From contig NZ_JAVKDF010000004.1 of NCBI RefSeq assembly GCF_040222385.1, positions 46,901 through 110,900 of the forward strand: a DNA stretch of 64,000 nt. Reading direction: 5' to 3'. The DNA is from Imperialibacter sp040222385. Lineage in GTDB: Bacteria > Bacteroidota > Bacteroidia > Cytophagales > Cyclobacteriaceae. Each line of letters begins with the position of its first letter. Position 1 is the stretch's first letter. The notes beneath the pieces are model-generated. The model worked only from the letters and a program-made list of their open reading frames with translations, ran no database searches and was not told the origin of the DNA. This document shows, piece by piece, positions 8,660 to 17,041 of this stretch. A program made the translations under genes and the position numbers.

Positions 8660-9007
8660 TTACTTCGAAGAGTTTCTGTCGCCGAGAAGTAAGAGTTCAT
8701 TTACCTGAATCTCGGTAATGTACTTCTTGTTACCTTCTTTGTCTTCGTAGCTGCGATGAACCAGCTTGCCTTCAACGACCATTTCCGATCCTTTATCGGT
8801 GTACTTCTCCGCAATCTCCGCCAGCTTGCCCCAGGCTACGAGCTGGTGCCATTGTGTTTCTTCAACCTTTTCACCTTTTGCATTGCGGTAGCTCTCATTC
8901 GTAGCCAGGCTAAATCTCGCCATTTTCTTTCCGCTGTCTGTGGTGCGTACTTCTGCTTTGGCACCCATGTTTCCGATCAACTGTACTTTGTTTTTTAAAG
9001 CGTACAT
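8660..9007 (-). CDS. ssb: Single-stranded DNA-binding protein
   Basis: Encodes a 115-aa OB-fold SSB that binds single-stranded DNA as a tetramer during replication and repair. Recognisable parts are NKVQLIGNMGAKAEV at the N-terminus, ARFSLATNESY, TQWHQLVAWGKLAEIAEKY, and GSEMVVEGKLVHRSYEDKEGN. It is short: the protein stops right after the last OB strand (VNELLLLGDRNSSK). It lacks both the flexible linker and the acidic DDIPF-like tail through which SSB of other phyla recruits partners. Short tail-less SSBs are common in Bacteroidota. The adjacent helicase could be a functional partner. Two overlapping palindromes lie in the upstream intergenic region. Confidence 0.95.
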   Translation of the reverse strand: MYALKNKVQLIGNMGAKAEVRTTDSGKKMARFSLATNESYRNAKGEKVEETQWHQLVAWGKLAEIAEKYTDKGSEMVVEGKLVHRSYEDKEGNKKYITEIQVNELLLLGDRNSSK

Positions 9008-9148
9008 AACTGTAATTGTTTTGGTTAAAAATTTTTATCTCAGTCGGAAGGCGTTGGCTTAGTTGCTTTTGCCGAACCGACGATACAAAGGTGCAGGGAG
9101 CCCAAAACGGAAGCCGGTTTCTAGTCGTTTACATTCGATAGTAGTCGG

Positions 9149-9172
9149 TTGTAAACGTTTACAAACGTTTGT
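9149..9172. promoter_or_regulatory. Two overlapping palindromes in the ssb / zinc-finger divergent region
   Basis: TTGTAAACGTTTACAA (9149-9164) is a perfect 16-bp palindrome. ACAAACGTTTGT (9161-9172) is a perfect 12-bp palindrome sharing the ACAA. The AAACGTTT core resembles LacI/GalR-family operators, but no such regulator is in the window, so the protein that binds is unknown. It could control ssb, the divergent gene, or both. Confidence 0.55.
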
Positions 9173-9217
9173 TTTCGGATAAAATTGTCCTATATTACCC
9201 CGGTAAAGTGTTTGATT

Positions 9218-9592
9218 ATGAGTGAAATAGCTGAAAGTAAAGTATGTCTGGCCTGTGGAAAACCACTTCAAGGAAGAATCGATAAAAAGTTTTGTGATGA
9301 CTATTGTCGCAACACTTATAATAACCAAACGAAGTCGGCAAGTAATAACCTTGTTCGGAATATCAACAATGCTTTGAAGAAGAACAGGAACCTTCTAGAA
9401 GCTATCGTGCCCGAGGGCGAGGTGATGGCCAAAGCCCATAGAGACAAGCTGACTCAGGGCGGCTTCCAGTTTCGCTACATGACGCATACCTATACGAACC
9501 GCAAAGGCAATATCTACTATTACTGCTACGACTACGGCTACCTGCCGCTGGAAAACGATTGGTTTTTGGTGGTAAAGGGGAGGGAGGAGTAG
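9218..9592 (+). CDS. Conserved hypothetical protein with N-terminal zinc finger
   Basis: Encodes 124 aa. Residues 9-32 hold a zinc-ribbon-like motif with Cys at 10, 13, 26 and 30 (CLACGKPL ... KKFCDDYCRNTYNN). The rest, about 90 residues, has a helical segment NNLVRNINNALKKNRNLLEAI and an aromatic-rich end (NIYYYCYDYGYLPL). The Cys pattern resembles zinc ribbons in small Bacteroidota proteins of unknown function. Start ATG 9218 is preferred over 9185 because the finger begins eight residues later. It is divergent from ssb, across the palindromes at 9149-9172. The protein could bind nucleic acid, but nothing else in the sequence shows its role. Confidence 0.6.
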   Translation: MSEIAESKVCLACGKPLQGRIDKKFCDDYCRNTYNNQTKSASNNLVRNINNALKKNRNLLEAIVPEGEVMAKAHRDKLTQGGFQFRYMTHTYTNRKGNIYYYCYDYGYLPLENDWFLVVKGREE

Positions 9593-9603
9593 CTTCACGG
9601 GTA

Positions 9604-9826
9604 GTAACCTCGGATAAATCCAAGGTAGGGAGGTTGATGATACACCTCGTTCGGGGTATGTTTCACTTTTTTTAATTGTAACTTTTGGTTTTGTTTCTCA
9701 CCACCCACCCAGAATAAATTCAGGGTTTAGGAAATGGGTCGTACCTACGGCACTTTGATTATGGTGATCTAATTGCCAGTGCCATCGGCACGGTTTTCTA
9801 GACAGCCTGGAATTTATTCGAGGCTG
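9604..9826. repeat. REP-like composite repeat unit 1 (RAYT-associated)
   Basis: The unit begins with an imperfect palindrome CCTCGGAT-AA-ATCCAAGG inside a 21-bp segment (9604-9624). It ends with a 122-bp block (9705-9826) containing GTGCC-ATC-GGCAC and a terminal hairpin CAGCCT-G-GAAT-TT-ATTC-G-AGGCTG. A diverged second copy follows at 9857-10086. The unit is non-coding and lies directly 3' of the RAYT gene. Confidence 0.8.
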
Positions 9827-9856
9827 ATTGTGATGATGAGGCGTAGGTTCTTTGGC

Positions 9857-10086
9857 GTAACCTCGGATAGATCCAAGATTACATGGATTTATGAGATGTG
9901 GAGGCTGGGGAACGCTCTGGTCGTTCGGATTATAGATTTTTGCTGATGTTTCTTACCATCAGCCACCCAGAATAAATTCAGGGTTTGGGAGATCGGTCGT
10001 ACCTACGGCACTTTGAGTACGATGATACAATTGGTTAGTGCCATCGGCACGGTTTTCTATGCAGCCTTGAATGAATTCAAGGCTGC
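9857..10086. repeat. REP-like composite repeat unit 2 (RAYT-associated)
   Basis: Same layout as unit 1: 21-bp palindromic segment at 9857-9877 (one mismatch to unit 1), then a block at 9963-10086 largely identical to 9705-9826. It contains GTGCC-ATC-GGCAC and ends in a perfect 12-bp stem with a GA loop at 10061-10086 (GCAGCCTTGAAT / ATTCAAGGCTGC). That last hairpin is 8 bp from the stop codon of the transposase gene and may also terminate its transcript. Confidence 0.82.
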
Positions 10087-10094
10087 TTGGGTCA

Positions 10095-10556
10095 TCAAAT
10101 AGGCTCTTTAAACAAATATTCGCTGTCATAATCAATTTCGAATCGTTCCAGAAATTCAATGTATTCTTCAATGAAGCTCTGCTTGTTGTGATGGGCTTCC
10201 TGGTTTTTGATGTAGTTGAAGACATTGTTCACCTGCGATTGATTGTATGAAAACGCACCAAAGCCTCCCTGCCATTCGAAGCGTTGCGGGGTGAGCTTGT
10301 TGTCATTGATCCATTTCGATGACTTGGCCTTGGCAGACTTCATTACATCAGAAATGGCAAGTGAGGGTTTTAAGTTAAAAAAGCAGTGTACATGATCGTC
10401 GACTCCGTTTACGATGATGTTCTTGCATCCCGTCTCGTTGATGAGGTTTCCTATGACTGCCATCAGGTCAGCTCTCCATTCTTTTTGGACAAGTGCTTGC
10501 CGAAATTTTACAGCAAAAACAGTTTGGATATATACTTTGTTGTAGGTGTGGGGCAT
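10095..10556 (-). CDS. REP-associated tyrosine transposase (RAYT), IS200-like HUH family
   Basis: Encodes a 153-aa Y1 HUH endonuclease. The metal-binding pair is in DDHVHCFF (His55, His57). The nucleophile is probably Tyr115 in NYIKNQ, with Gln119 giving the YxxxQ signature. These enzymes nick and join single-stranded DNA at hairpins; RAYTs are domesticated relatives thought to mobilise or maintain REP elements. The protein looks intact. There is no accompanying tnpB and no flanking insertion-sequence ends. The only matching hairpins are the two composite repeats at 9604-10086 on the 3' side, which supports RAYT over a self-mobile IS200. Start ATG 10556 gives a normal family N-terminus. Confidence 0.85.
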   Translation of the reverse strand: MPHTYNKVYIQTVFAVKFRQALVQKEWRADLMAVIGNLINETGCKNIIVNGVDDHVHCFFNLKPSLAISDVMKSAKAKSSKWINDNKLTPQRFEWQGGFGAFSYNQSQVNNVFNYIKNQEAHHNKQSFIEEYIEFLERFEIDYDSEYLFKEPI

Positions 10557-10780
10557 GGGCTATTTGATTCGATTGATAAATTAAAATACAGATATCCCGA
10601 TCATAGAACAAAAAGATCGCACCCCAACCTTTTATTTGGGAAATTGGCTTGTAACCTTTTCCTCCCACCTAAGTACTCACTCCAGCCGAAGGAAGGGCCA
10701 GCAACCAAAGTTGTGTGCCTTCTGCAACCCTTCTCTTTCCGGCTTGTCACTGGAAATAGACTAGTCAAAAACTCAACATC

Positions 10781-13147
10781 ATGCTTAAGAATTTCCTCAT
10801 CGTTGCCATTCGAAGCCTTGGCAAAAACCGTCTCTATTCGATTATTAATATTTCAGGGCTTTCGGTAGGTTTCACGTGCAGCCTGCTCATCTTGCTGTGG
10901 GTAGCCGACGAAACCTCATTCGACTCTTTTCACCCTAAAGCAGACAGACTGTATCAGGTATGGGGAAATGCGGAGTTTGATGGCAAAATCAACTCGTGGC
11001 GGTCGGTGCCGTTGCCAACTTATGAAGCTTTGAAGGATGCTCACAGTGGCATAGCCAACACCACGGTGGCCGATTGGGGCGGCACTCACCTGCTCAAAGT
11101 GGGAGAGAAGCGGATGACGCAGCAGGGCTATTACGTCGGGGAGGAGTTTTTGGAAATGTTTGAGTTTCCCCTGCTGGTAGGGGATGCTGCAACTGCGCTG
11201 GACGACCCGTCTTCAATTGTCATTACAACGTCTTTGGCCAAGTCACTTTTCGGAGACGCTGATCCAATGGGTCAGGTCATTCGGGTGGACGATAAGAGTT
11301 CATTGAAAGTAACCGGCATTCTCAAAGACATACCCAATAACTCTTCCTTTGAGTTGGAGTACCTGATGCCCTGGAAGCACAGAGAGGCCATCAATCCCTG
11401 GGTGGTTGAAAATAAGACCAATTGGGGCAATTACTCTTTTCAGGTATACGTGGAGTTAGTAGATGCCAACAAGCGTGAAGAGGTAGTGGCAGGCATTGAA
11501 AACATGCTTTATGAACACGGCGAAACGGAGCTGATTACCAAGCTGTTTCTTCACCCACTTTTGAAGTGGAGATTGTACTCCTCTTTTGAAAACGGAAAGA
11601 TCACCGGAGGCATGAGCGACTACGTGAGGCTGTTCACGGCAATCGCTATTTTTATTCTCGTTATTGCCTGTATCAATTTCATGAACCTTTCCACCGCCCG
11701 CTCCGAACGCCGGGCCAGGGAAGTGGGTATCAGAAAGAGCCTTGGCTCGAGAAAGGGGCAGTTGATTGCGCAGTTCCTGGGTGAGTCACTCTTTCTGTCA
11801 ATGCTTTCGTTTTTTATCGCTGTGATCATCTCTCTTTTGGTGCTGCCAGCTTACAATAACCTGGTAGAAAAGGAACTGGTGATTGACTTCACTTCATCTC
11901 AGTTCTGGATCTACTCAATCGTTGTGGTGTTTGTAACAGGTATACTTTCAGGCAGCTACCCGGCATTTTACCTCTCTTCATTTAACCCGGTTCGCACCCT
12001 GAAGGGGTCTTTTTCTGTGGGTAAGAGTGGTGCAACACCAAGAAAGGTACTTGTTATCATACAATTTGCTTTTGCCATTATGCTGATGATCAGCACAGTG
12101 GTGATATTCAAGCAGATTGAGCTGGCTAAGAACCGGGAGCTGGGCTACAAGCAGGAGAACCTGATCACCATTCAGAACAATGAAGAGATAGCGAAAAACT
12201 ACTACATCTTCAAGGAGGAGCTGGAGCAGTCCGGTTATGTAGAGTCTGTAACTCGTTCTAACAGTGCCATTACTGATATCAACTCCAACAACTTTTTGGG
12301 CTGGCCCGGCAAACCAGAAACACAGCGGGTGATTTTCACAACGATTGCCTGCGAATACGACTATGCCAAGACCATGGGCATTGAAATGCTGATGGGGAGG
12401 GATTTTTCTAAGGAATTTACAACAGATACTGCTTCAATCGTGATCAACAAGGCGGCTCTTGATTTGATGGGACTTGAAGATCCACTGGGCACACCGCTGG
12501 ATCTTTGGGGTGGCAAACGGAAGCTGATTGGCGTGGTGGACAATGTGATGATGGGCTCACCTTACGATCCTGTCAAACCTATGTTCATGATTTTGGATCC
12601 CAATTGGACGGATGCCATTACGGTGAGGCTAAAAGCTACGGATGACTTGCAAGGGTCGCTGGCGGTGGTAGGCGACATCTTTAACAAACACAACCCCGCC
12701 TACCCATTTGAGTACACTTTTGTCGATGTGGAATTCCAGAAGAAATTCACTACCATCAATATGACTCAAAGGCTGGCAACTATCTTTTCCTTTCTTACCA
12801 TTTTCATTACAGGATTGGGACTGTTTGGCCTTGCCTCATTCACGGCGGAGCAGAGGATCAAGGAGATTGGGGTAAGGAAAGTGCTTGGCGCTTCAGTGTT
12901 CAGTTTGGTAGCACTAATTTCCAAAGACTTTACCAAGCTTGTGCTTATCGCTTTTGCCGTGTCTGCCCCAATGGCCTGGTACCTGCTAAGCAAATACCTG
13001 GAGCGTTATACTATACACACTAATATAGACTGGTGGATATTTCCGTTGGTTGGTATTGTAGCTCTTGGCTTTGCTTTGGCAATTGTTTCGGATCAGGCAA
13101 GGAGGGCGGCGCTCACCAATCCTGCCAGGTCGCTGAGGAGTGAGTAA
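10781..13147 (+). CDS. ABC transporter permease, FtsX/MacB type, duplicated FtsX domains
   Basis: Encodes 788 aa with the same architecture as the product of 1762-4161: an N-terminal helix (IINISGLSVGFTCSLLILL), a periplasmic region, three helices with EVGIRKSLGSRKGQL near residue 315, a second periplasmic region, and final helices with EIGVRKVLGASVFSL near residue 700. It is an inner-membrane permease of the MacB class with unknown cargo. No ATPase gene adjoins it. The two permeases are clearly paralogues but diverged. The gene converges on the hypothetical gene at 13151 with only 3 bp between the stops. Confidence 0.9.
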   Translation: MLKNFLIVAIRSLGKNRLYSIINISGLSVGFTCSLLILLWVADETSFDSFHPKADRLYQVWGNAEFDGKINSWRSVPLPTYEALKDAHSGIANTTVADWGGTHLLKVGEKRMTQQGYYVGEEFLEMFEFPLLVGDAATALDDPSSIVITTSLAKSLFGDADPMGQVIRVDDKSSLKVTGILKDIPNNSSFELEYLMPWKHREAINPWVVENKTNWGNYSFQVYVELVDANKREEVVAGIENMLYEHGETELITKLFLHPLLKWRLYSSFENGKITGGMSDYVRLFTAIAIFILVIACINFMNLSTARSERRAREVGIRKSLGSRKGQLIAQFLGESLFLSMLSFFIAVIISLLVLPAYNNLVEKELVIDFTSSQFWIYSIVVVFVTGILSGSYPAFYLSSFNPVRTLKGSFSVGKSGATPRKVLVIIQFAFAIMLMISTVVIFKQIELAKNRELGYKQENLITIQNNEEIAKNYYIFKEELEQSGYVESVTRSNSAITDINSNNFLGWPGKPETQRVIFTTIACEYDYAKTMGIEMLMGRDFSKEFTTDTASIVINKAALDLMGLEDPLGTPLDLWGGKRKLIGVVDNVMMGSPYDPVKPMFMILDPNWTDAITVRLKATDDLQGSLAVVGDIFNKHNPAYPFEYTFVDVEFQKKFTTINMTQRLATIFSFLTIFITGLGLFGLASFTAEQRIKEIGVRKVLGASVFSLVALISKDFTKLVLIAFAVSAPMAWYLLSKYLERYTIHTNIDWWIFPLVGIVALGFALAIVSDQARRAALTNPARSLRSE

Positions 13148-13150
13148 AGT

Positions 13151-14002
13151 TTAGTCAGAGAAACCGGGAATGCGTGCTTGATCGATATACCAGTAACCAT
13201 ACTGGTGTCTGAAGCCAAGTAATGCACTACCGGCAAAAGAAACTTTTACGCCATTTGGAGTAAATGCGGAATAAGCCAGGTCGACGACAACCCTGGCTTT
13301 TTTCTTTTTTAGGCTAAAATCAACTTCTGTGATTTCTTCCTTCGTTACTTCAAAGTTTTTCCAGGCGGCCTGAAATAGTTTTATTTTCTCGACAAAGGCT
13401 TCTTCCGAAACCTTCTCCTGTCCACTTTGATGCAATTCCTTGCACAGGATGTATTTTGCAAATTCATTCCATTCACTTTTCAGTAGCTGATAGATAAACT
13501 CCTCTGTATGCTGCGTGAGATCGTGGTTATGATTGGGGTAAAACTCCTCATAGGTAAAGTGGCTCACCATTCCATCCATACGAACATCGTCCATTTCATA
13601 TATGAAAAGCTCATCAACGATAAACTTGTAAATAACACGGTCACTGTAGCCATCCAGGTAGTCGAGGCAAACCCCATGCTCGCCCATGTACTCAAGTAGC
13701 TCGTTGAGCTTTTTGGTAATTGAGGCGTCGTCAAGATTCTCTTCGGCTTCGAAAGCCGGCTCACCAATGAGTTTGTAGACAGAAATTTTTTTAGCGTTTT
13801 TGTGCAACTCCTCGAAGTTTTGAATGTAGTTAAGCCATTCATTTTCTATCGTGGGGCTCAGCTCTGTCTCTGAACCTTCAAAAAATTTGGCTCCTTGTTC
13901 TGCCATCATCTTCAACTTGAGAAGGCTGTTCTCCTGCCGAATTTTTTCTTCGGGGGTTAGCTCGTTTTTATCTTCCTCCATTAGATAGTGTTGTTTCCTC
14001 AT
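13151..14002 (-). CDS. Conserved hypothetical protein, cytoplasmic
   Basis: Encodes 283 aa (276 if the second ATG at 13981, MEEDKNELTPEEK, is used). No signal peptide or membrane helix is visible. The N-terminus is highly charged (TPEEKIRQENSLLKLKMMAEQG) and probably helical. The middle is acidic with many aromatic residues, and the end, GSALLGFRHQYGYWYIDQARIPGF, looks like beta-strands, reminiscent of SnoaL/NTF2-like folds, but I cannot assign a family. A run of nine G at 14100-14108 lies about 100 bp upstream. Function unknown. Confidence 0.7.
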   Translation of the reverse strand: MRKQHYLMEEDKNELTPEEKIRQENSLLKLKMMAEQGAKFFEGSETELSPTIENEWLNYIQNFEELHKNAKKISVYKLIGEPAFEAEENLDDASITKKLNELLEYMGEHGVCLDYLDGYSDRVIYKFIVDELFIYEMDDVRMDGMVSHFTYEEFYPNHNHDLTQHTEEFIYQLLKSEWNEFAKYILCKELHQSGQEKVSEEAFVEKIKLFQAAWKNFEVTKEEITEVDFSLKKKKARVVVDLAYSAFTPNGVKVSFAGSALLGFRHQYGYWYIDQARIPGFSD

Positions 14003-14148
14003 TTAAGCTAAGAAAAATTTTCGGAAGGAACAGTCGAAATAGACCCCAGATGAATGGAGACTGTAATTAGCAATGTCGAATATGGGACGGTGAATTGGAG
14101 GGGGGGGGTTGATTGAAAAAGTCAATTTTTATCATTGACAGCAATTCT

Positions 14149-15378
14149 TTAAAAGTAGCTCGAAACTCCTATCTGTACACCACTAACAAGTGCCGGTGGG
14201 TTCCCCAGCAAGTCTGTTTGCTGCATGTAACGGTAGTTGGCCCGCAGTACTGTCTGTGCTGTAGGCCGGAAGCTTATCGCTGGCACAATCGCCCAAAGGT
14301 GTTCTGAGATATTGCCGCCTGTTTCCTCAAACTTACCGGCATTCCAGTCTATATACTCCAGCCTACAGGCCACGTTCAATACGGCCTTCTCAAAACCCAG
14401 CATTGGCCGGTTAAGAACGGGTTGCACAATGTCGATAAAGCCACCTCTCTGCTTGTTGCCGTAAGTCTGGCTGTAGGTTTCGGGCACATCTACCATCACC
14501 CAGGCCCATTCACCCACGATATATGTTTTGCTGAACGGCAGCGTGGTGTTGACGTCGACGGCCACCACATCAAGACGCCTTTTGTCGTCAAGCACAAGGC
14601 CATCGTCTTCAAACTTGTTAAACACCCCACCCATGTACGACAGGCCGATTTCTCCTACCATATTGTGCCTTATCGCAAACTTACCGGTGACCAAAGGCTG
14701 CCCATTGCTGCTTTCTTCAAACCTGTCCTTATTGGCCTTTGAAGCAGGCAGGAATGTTTTGTTTTCAGCATTGCTAATGATGGAATCGTCGAAGCCGTTG
14801 GTTACGTAAGTTTCGTAGCCAAATGCCCAGTCATTTACATATTGCTTGCCATAAAGGCCAAAACCGACATTACTCCAGGTAGCTGGCAGCATTTGGGTCA
14901 TAGCAATTGGTCGATCCACGAATTCCCATTTTGGGCCGTCGTGGTTTTGGTTGAAGGCCCCGATTGGATTCATGACCACGCCCCCACGTAAATTAACCAG
15001 AGGATGAAAGCTAAAATCCATGGCTGCAAATTCTATGGAAATCTCTTTGCCACCTTCCTCCAACTCTAGCTCCGATAGAAACTTAATCTTTCTATGGATG
15101 GTGGATGCGACAAACAATGTCATTCTTGGTATGCGGAAGGTGTGTCCTTCCGTGACACCATCTTCACCCATGTACTGGTAGTCGGCTTCTACATACCCAC
15201 CAAGAGAAACGGGCATTTTCCCCATCTGAAGAAACGGCCTGTTGTAAACGGCGTCCATGTTCATCCCTTTTGCCATGGTGGTATCAACAGGTGATCGTCG
15301 CAACAAGGCGCTGTCTATTTGGGCTTGTACAGCTAAACTTAGGTTGAAAAATATCAGGGTAATGAAAATTGATTTCAT
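14149..15378 (-). CDS. Outer-membrane porin, OprP/O-like beta-barrel
   Basis: Encodes 409 aa with a signal peptide (MKSIFITLIFF ... AVQAQ). The mature chain has alternating aromatic strands, for example VSLGGYVEADYQYMGED, KFLSELELEEGGKEISIEFAAMDF and NLRGGVVMNPIGAFN, and ends in a C-terminal Phe, as expected for an outer-membrane barrel. The pattern matches phosphate-selective porin O/P-like proteins of Bacteroidota. The solute cannot be told from sequence. Its ATG overlaps the stop of the Rieske gene by 4 bp, making it the third gene of an operon with the di-heme oxidoreductase. That suggests it brings in or releases a substrate linked to this redox pair, or a metal. Confidence 0.8.
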   Translation of the reverse strand: MKSIFITLIFFNLSLAVQAQIDSALLRRSPVDTTMAKGMNMDAVYNRPFLQMGKMPVSLGGYVEADYQYMGEDGVTEGHTFRIPRMTLFVASTIHRKIKFLSELELEEGGKEISIEFAAMDFSFHPLVNLRGGVVMNPIGAFNQNHDGPKWEFVDRPIAMTQMLPATWSNVGFGLYGKQYVNDWAFGYETYVTNGFDDSIISNAENKTFLPASKANKDRFEESSNGQPLVTGKFAIRHNMVGEIGLSYMGGVFNKFEDDGLVLDDKRRLDVVAVDVNTTLPFSKTYIVGEWAWVMVDVPETYSQTYGNKQRGGFIDIVQPVLNRPMLGFEKAVLNVACRLEYIDWNAGKFEETGGNISEHLWAIVPAISFRPTAQTVLRANYRYMQQTDLLGNPPALVSGVQIGVSSYF

Positions 15379-15815
15379 GAGAGGTCAATTTTTAACATAT
15401 CATTCTCCTCGTCAATGAGGAATCTTCTCAGGTTTTTGTCCGCCGGGCCGTTTTGTACCGCTCCGGTACTGGAAAATTCGCTGCCATGAGCAGGACATTG
15501 AAGCCGGTCGCCAAACACTTGCAGTTCTGTTCCCTGATGTGTGCATCGCATGAGTACGGCACTGAAGTCCGTATCCGATAACCGGTAAACACAGATCGGA
15601 TATTCCAGCTTTTCATTTTGCACTACCACATACCTCCTGAATGCCTTTTGTCCCTTTTTCTCTTCTTCAAAAGAAGAGAGGGGAACCAGTAAAGATGACC
15701 CGGTTATCTGTCCGGTAATGTATTTTGTTCCGGCGCAGCTTTGCAGAAGGCTTAGGCCTCCAAGCATACCCACACAGCCAATGCCACATGTTTTGATAAA
15801 TTTTTTTCTGTCCAT
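15375..15815 (-). CDS. Rieske [2Fe-2S] lipoprotein
   Basis: Encodes 146 aa. The N-terminus MDRKKFIKTCGIGCVGMLGG resembles a Tat-like or lipoprotein leader and has a plausible lipobox LLQSC at residue 27, which would place the domain in the periplasm. The cluster-binding motifs are complete: C91-T-H93 in CTHQGTEL and C107-P-A-H110 in CPAHGSEF, followed by GAVQNGPA. It is a small stand-alone Rieske protein, not a cytochrome bc subunit. Sitting between a di-heme oxidoreductase and a porin, it probably passes electrons to or from the di-heme protein. It starts 2 bp after the upstream stop, so it is certainly co-transcribed. Confidence 0.87.
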   Translation of the reverse strand: MDRKKFIKTCGIGCVGMLGGLSLLQSCAGTKYITGQITGSSLLVPLSSFEEEKKGQKAFRRYVVVQNEKLEYPICVYRLSDTDFSAVLMRCTHQGTELQVFGDRLQCPAHGSEFSSTGAVQNGPADKNLRRFLIDEENDMLKIDLS

Positions 15816-15817
15816 GG

Positions 15818-17014
15818 CTACAGTGATTTAAGAAATTTGAGGATAGCATCTTTGTCTTCTTTGGCCAGGAACTCAAACTGCGTTTTACTGAATTGCCCCT
15901 CACCGCCATGTAGCAGGATAGCCTCTTCGATGCTTTTTGCCCTGCCGTCGTGTAGCAGAAAATAGCTACCCCCTTGTGAGTTGGGTGAAAGCCCCAATCC
16001 CCAAAGAGGCGGTGTGCGCCATTCGTATGTTTCAGCGGAGCCTTCTGTGTAACCATCATCAAGCCCGGGCCCCATGTCGTGCAGGAGCAGGTCGGTGTAA
16101 GGGTAAAATTTCTTGTTGGAAAGCGCTTTGATACTTGTTTCCGGGGTTGTCCACTCTTGAATATGGCAATTGGCACATCCAATTGACGAAAACAGCGCTT
16201 TGCCTTTCACCACGTCAGCATCAGAGCTCGCCCGGGGTATGGGTTCCTTGAGCGTTTGAAGATAAAACACCAAATCGTGAACGACCTGATCAGACACTTC
16301 CGGATCGGTAGGCAGGTGAGTGTGTGGGTCAACGGGCTCGAAGGTGGTAGTAACGCCGATGTCCTGGTTATAGGCGTTTACGGTTTGATGAAGCAGGTCA
16401 ATAGCGGCCGCCTTTTTCCCGAACCTGCCAATGTACTTGCGGTCAACAGCTATATGAGTTGCAACGGGCTGAAAGTAGAGCGGAGGAGTGATGTAGTTGG
16501 GCACGCCCGAAATGCCATCTCCGTCGCTATCGTCGGGGTCAGCATTGGCAAGAATTTGCGCATCTGTCAAAGCTTCAAGGAAACCGAGGCCAGTATTGGC
16601 GGGTGGAGTAAATCTGGAGAATGAGACTCCATCAGGAAGCTGCTCTGGCTCATATCCTGGCACGGCCCTGTTTTGCAACTGTGGGCCGCCTTTTCCAATG
16701 AACGGGTTGATTCCAGGAGCTGATTGACCAAACCGAGTAAGGGTCGTAAAGGGGTGCCCTTTGCCATCTCCGGCGTGACAGCTCCCGCAAGATGTGGCGA
16801 CAAATAAGGGGCCAAGCCCGTTAGCAGACGAGAATACTTCGGCATTAAAAGCAAAATCACCGTTAAGGAATCTTTTTCGCTCAGAATTGGAAAGCCCTTC
16901 TACGGGTCCATCAAGCAGTGTATTTTCTTCGGGTGCCTCAGGAATGATCCCCTGGCAGCCACTTAGGACAAGGCAAAACAAACATAAAAAGCATAACGAC
17001 TTAGTTAATTGCAT
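15818..17014 (-). CDS. Di-heme oxidoreductase family lipoprotein (DHOR, DUF1111)
   Basis: Encodes 398 aa starting at ATG 17014 (MQLTKSLC); ATG 17023 would add three residues. A lipoprotein signal ends at LSGC, residue 20. Two c-type heme sites are present: C76-G-S-C79-H80 followed by AGDGKGHPF, and CANCH near residue 275. Other family marks are PLWGLGLSPNSQGGSYFLLHDGRAKSIEEAILLHGGEG near the end. DHOR proteins are MauG/peroxidase-like cytochromes often encoded with imelysin-type metal-uptake proteins. Here the neighbours are a Rieske protein and a porin instead. It is the first gene of the operon, and the DtxR-like palindrome and promoter at 17042-17096 lie just upstream. Confidence 0.87.
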   Translation of the reverse strand: MQLTKSLCFLCLFCLVLSGCQGIIPEAPEENTLLDGPVEGLSNSERKRFLNGDFAFNAEVFSSANGLGPLFVATSCGSCHAGDGKGHPFTTLTRFGQSAPGINPFIGKGGPQLQNRAVPGYEPEQLPDGVSFSRFTPPANTGLGFLEALTDAQILANADPDDSDGDGISGVPNYITPPLYFQPVATHIAVDRKYIGRFGKKAAAIDLLHQTVNAYNQDIGVTTTFEPVDPHTHLPTDPEVSDQVVHDLVFYLQTLKEPIPRASSDADVVKGKALFSSIGCANCHIQEWTTPETSIKALSNKKFYPYTDLLLHDMGPGLDDGYTEGSAETYEWRTPPLWGLGLSPNSQGGSYFLLHDGRAKSIEEAILLHGGEGQFSKTQFEFLAKEDKDAILKFLKSL

Positions 17015-17041
17015 TTCGACCAACCTTTATTAATTATTAGA

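Noticed and set aside
9604..10086. The repeats beside the transposase as a CRISPR array.
   Set aside because: There are only two long, diverged composite copies with internal hairpins, no short regular repeats or unique spacers, and no cas genes.
10095..10556. A complete IS200/IS605 insertion sequence.
   Set aside because: No tnpB, no matching left and right ends flanking the gene, and hairpins only on the 3' side. RAYT fits better.
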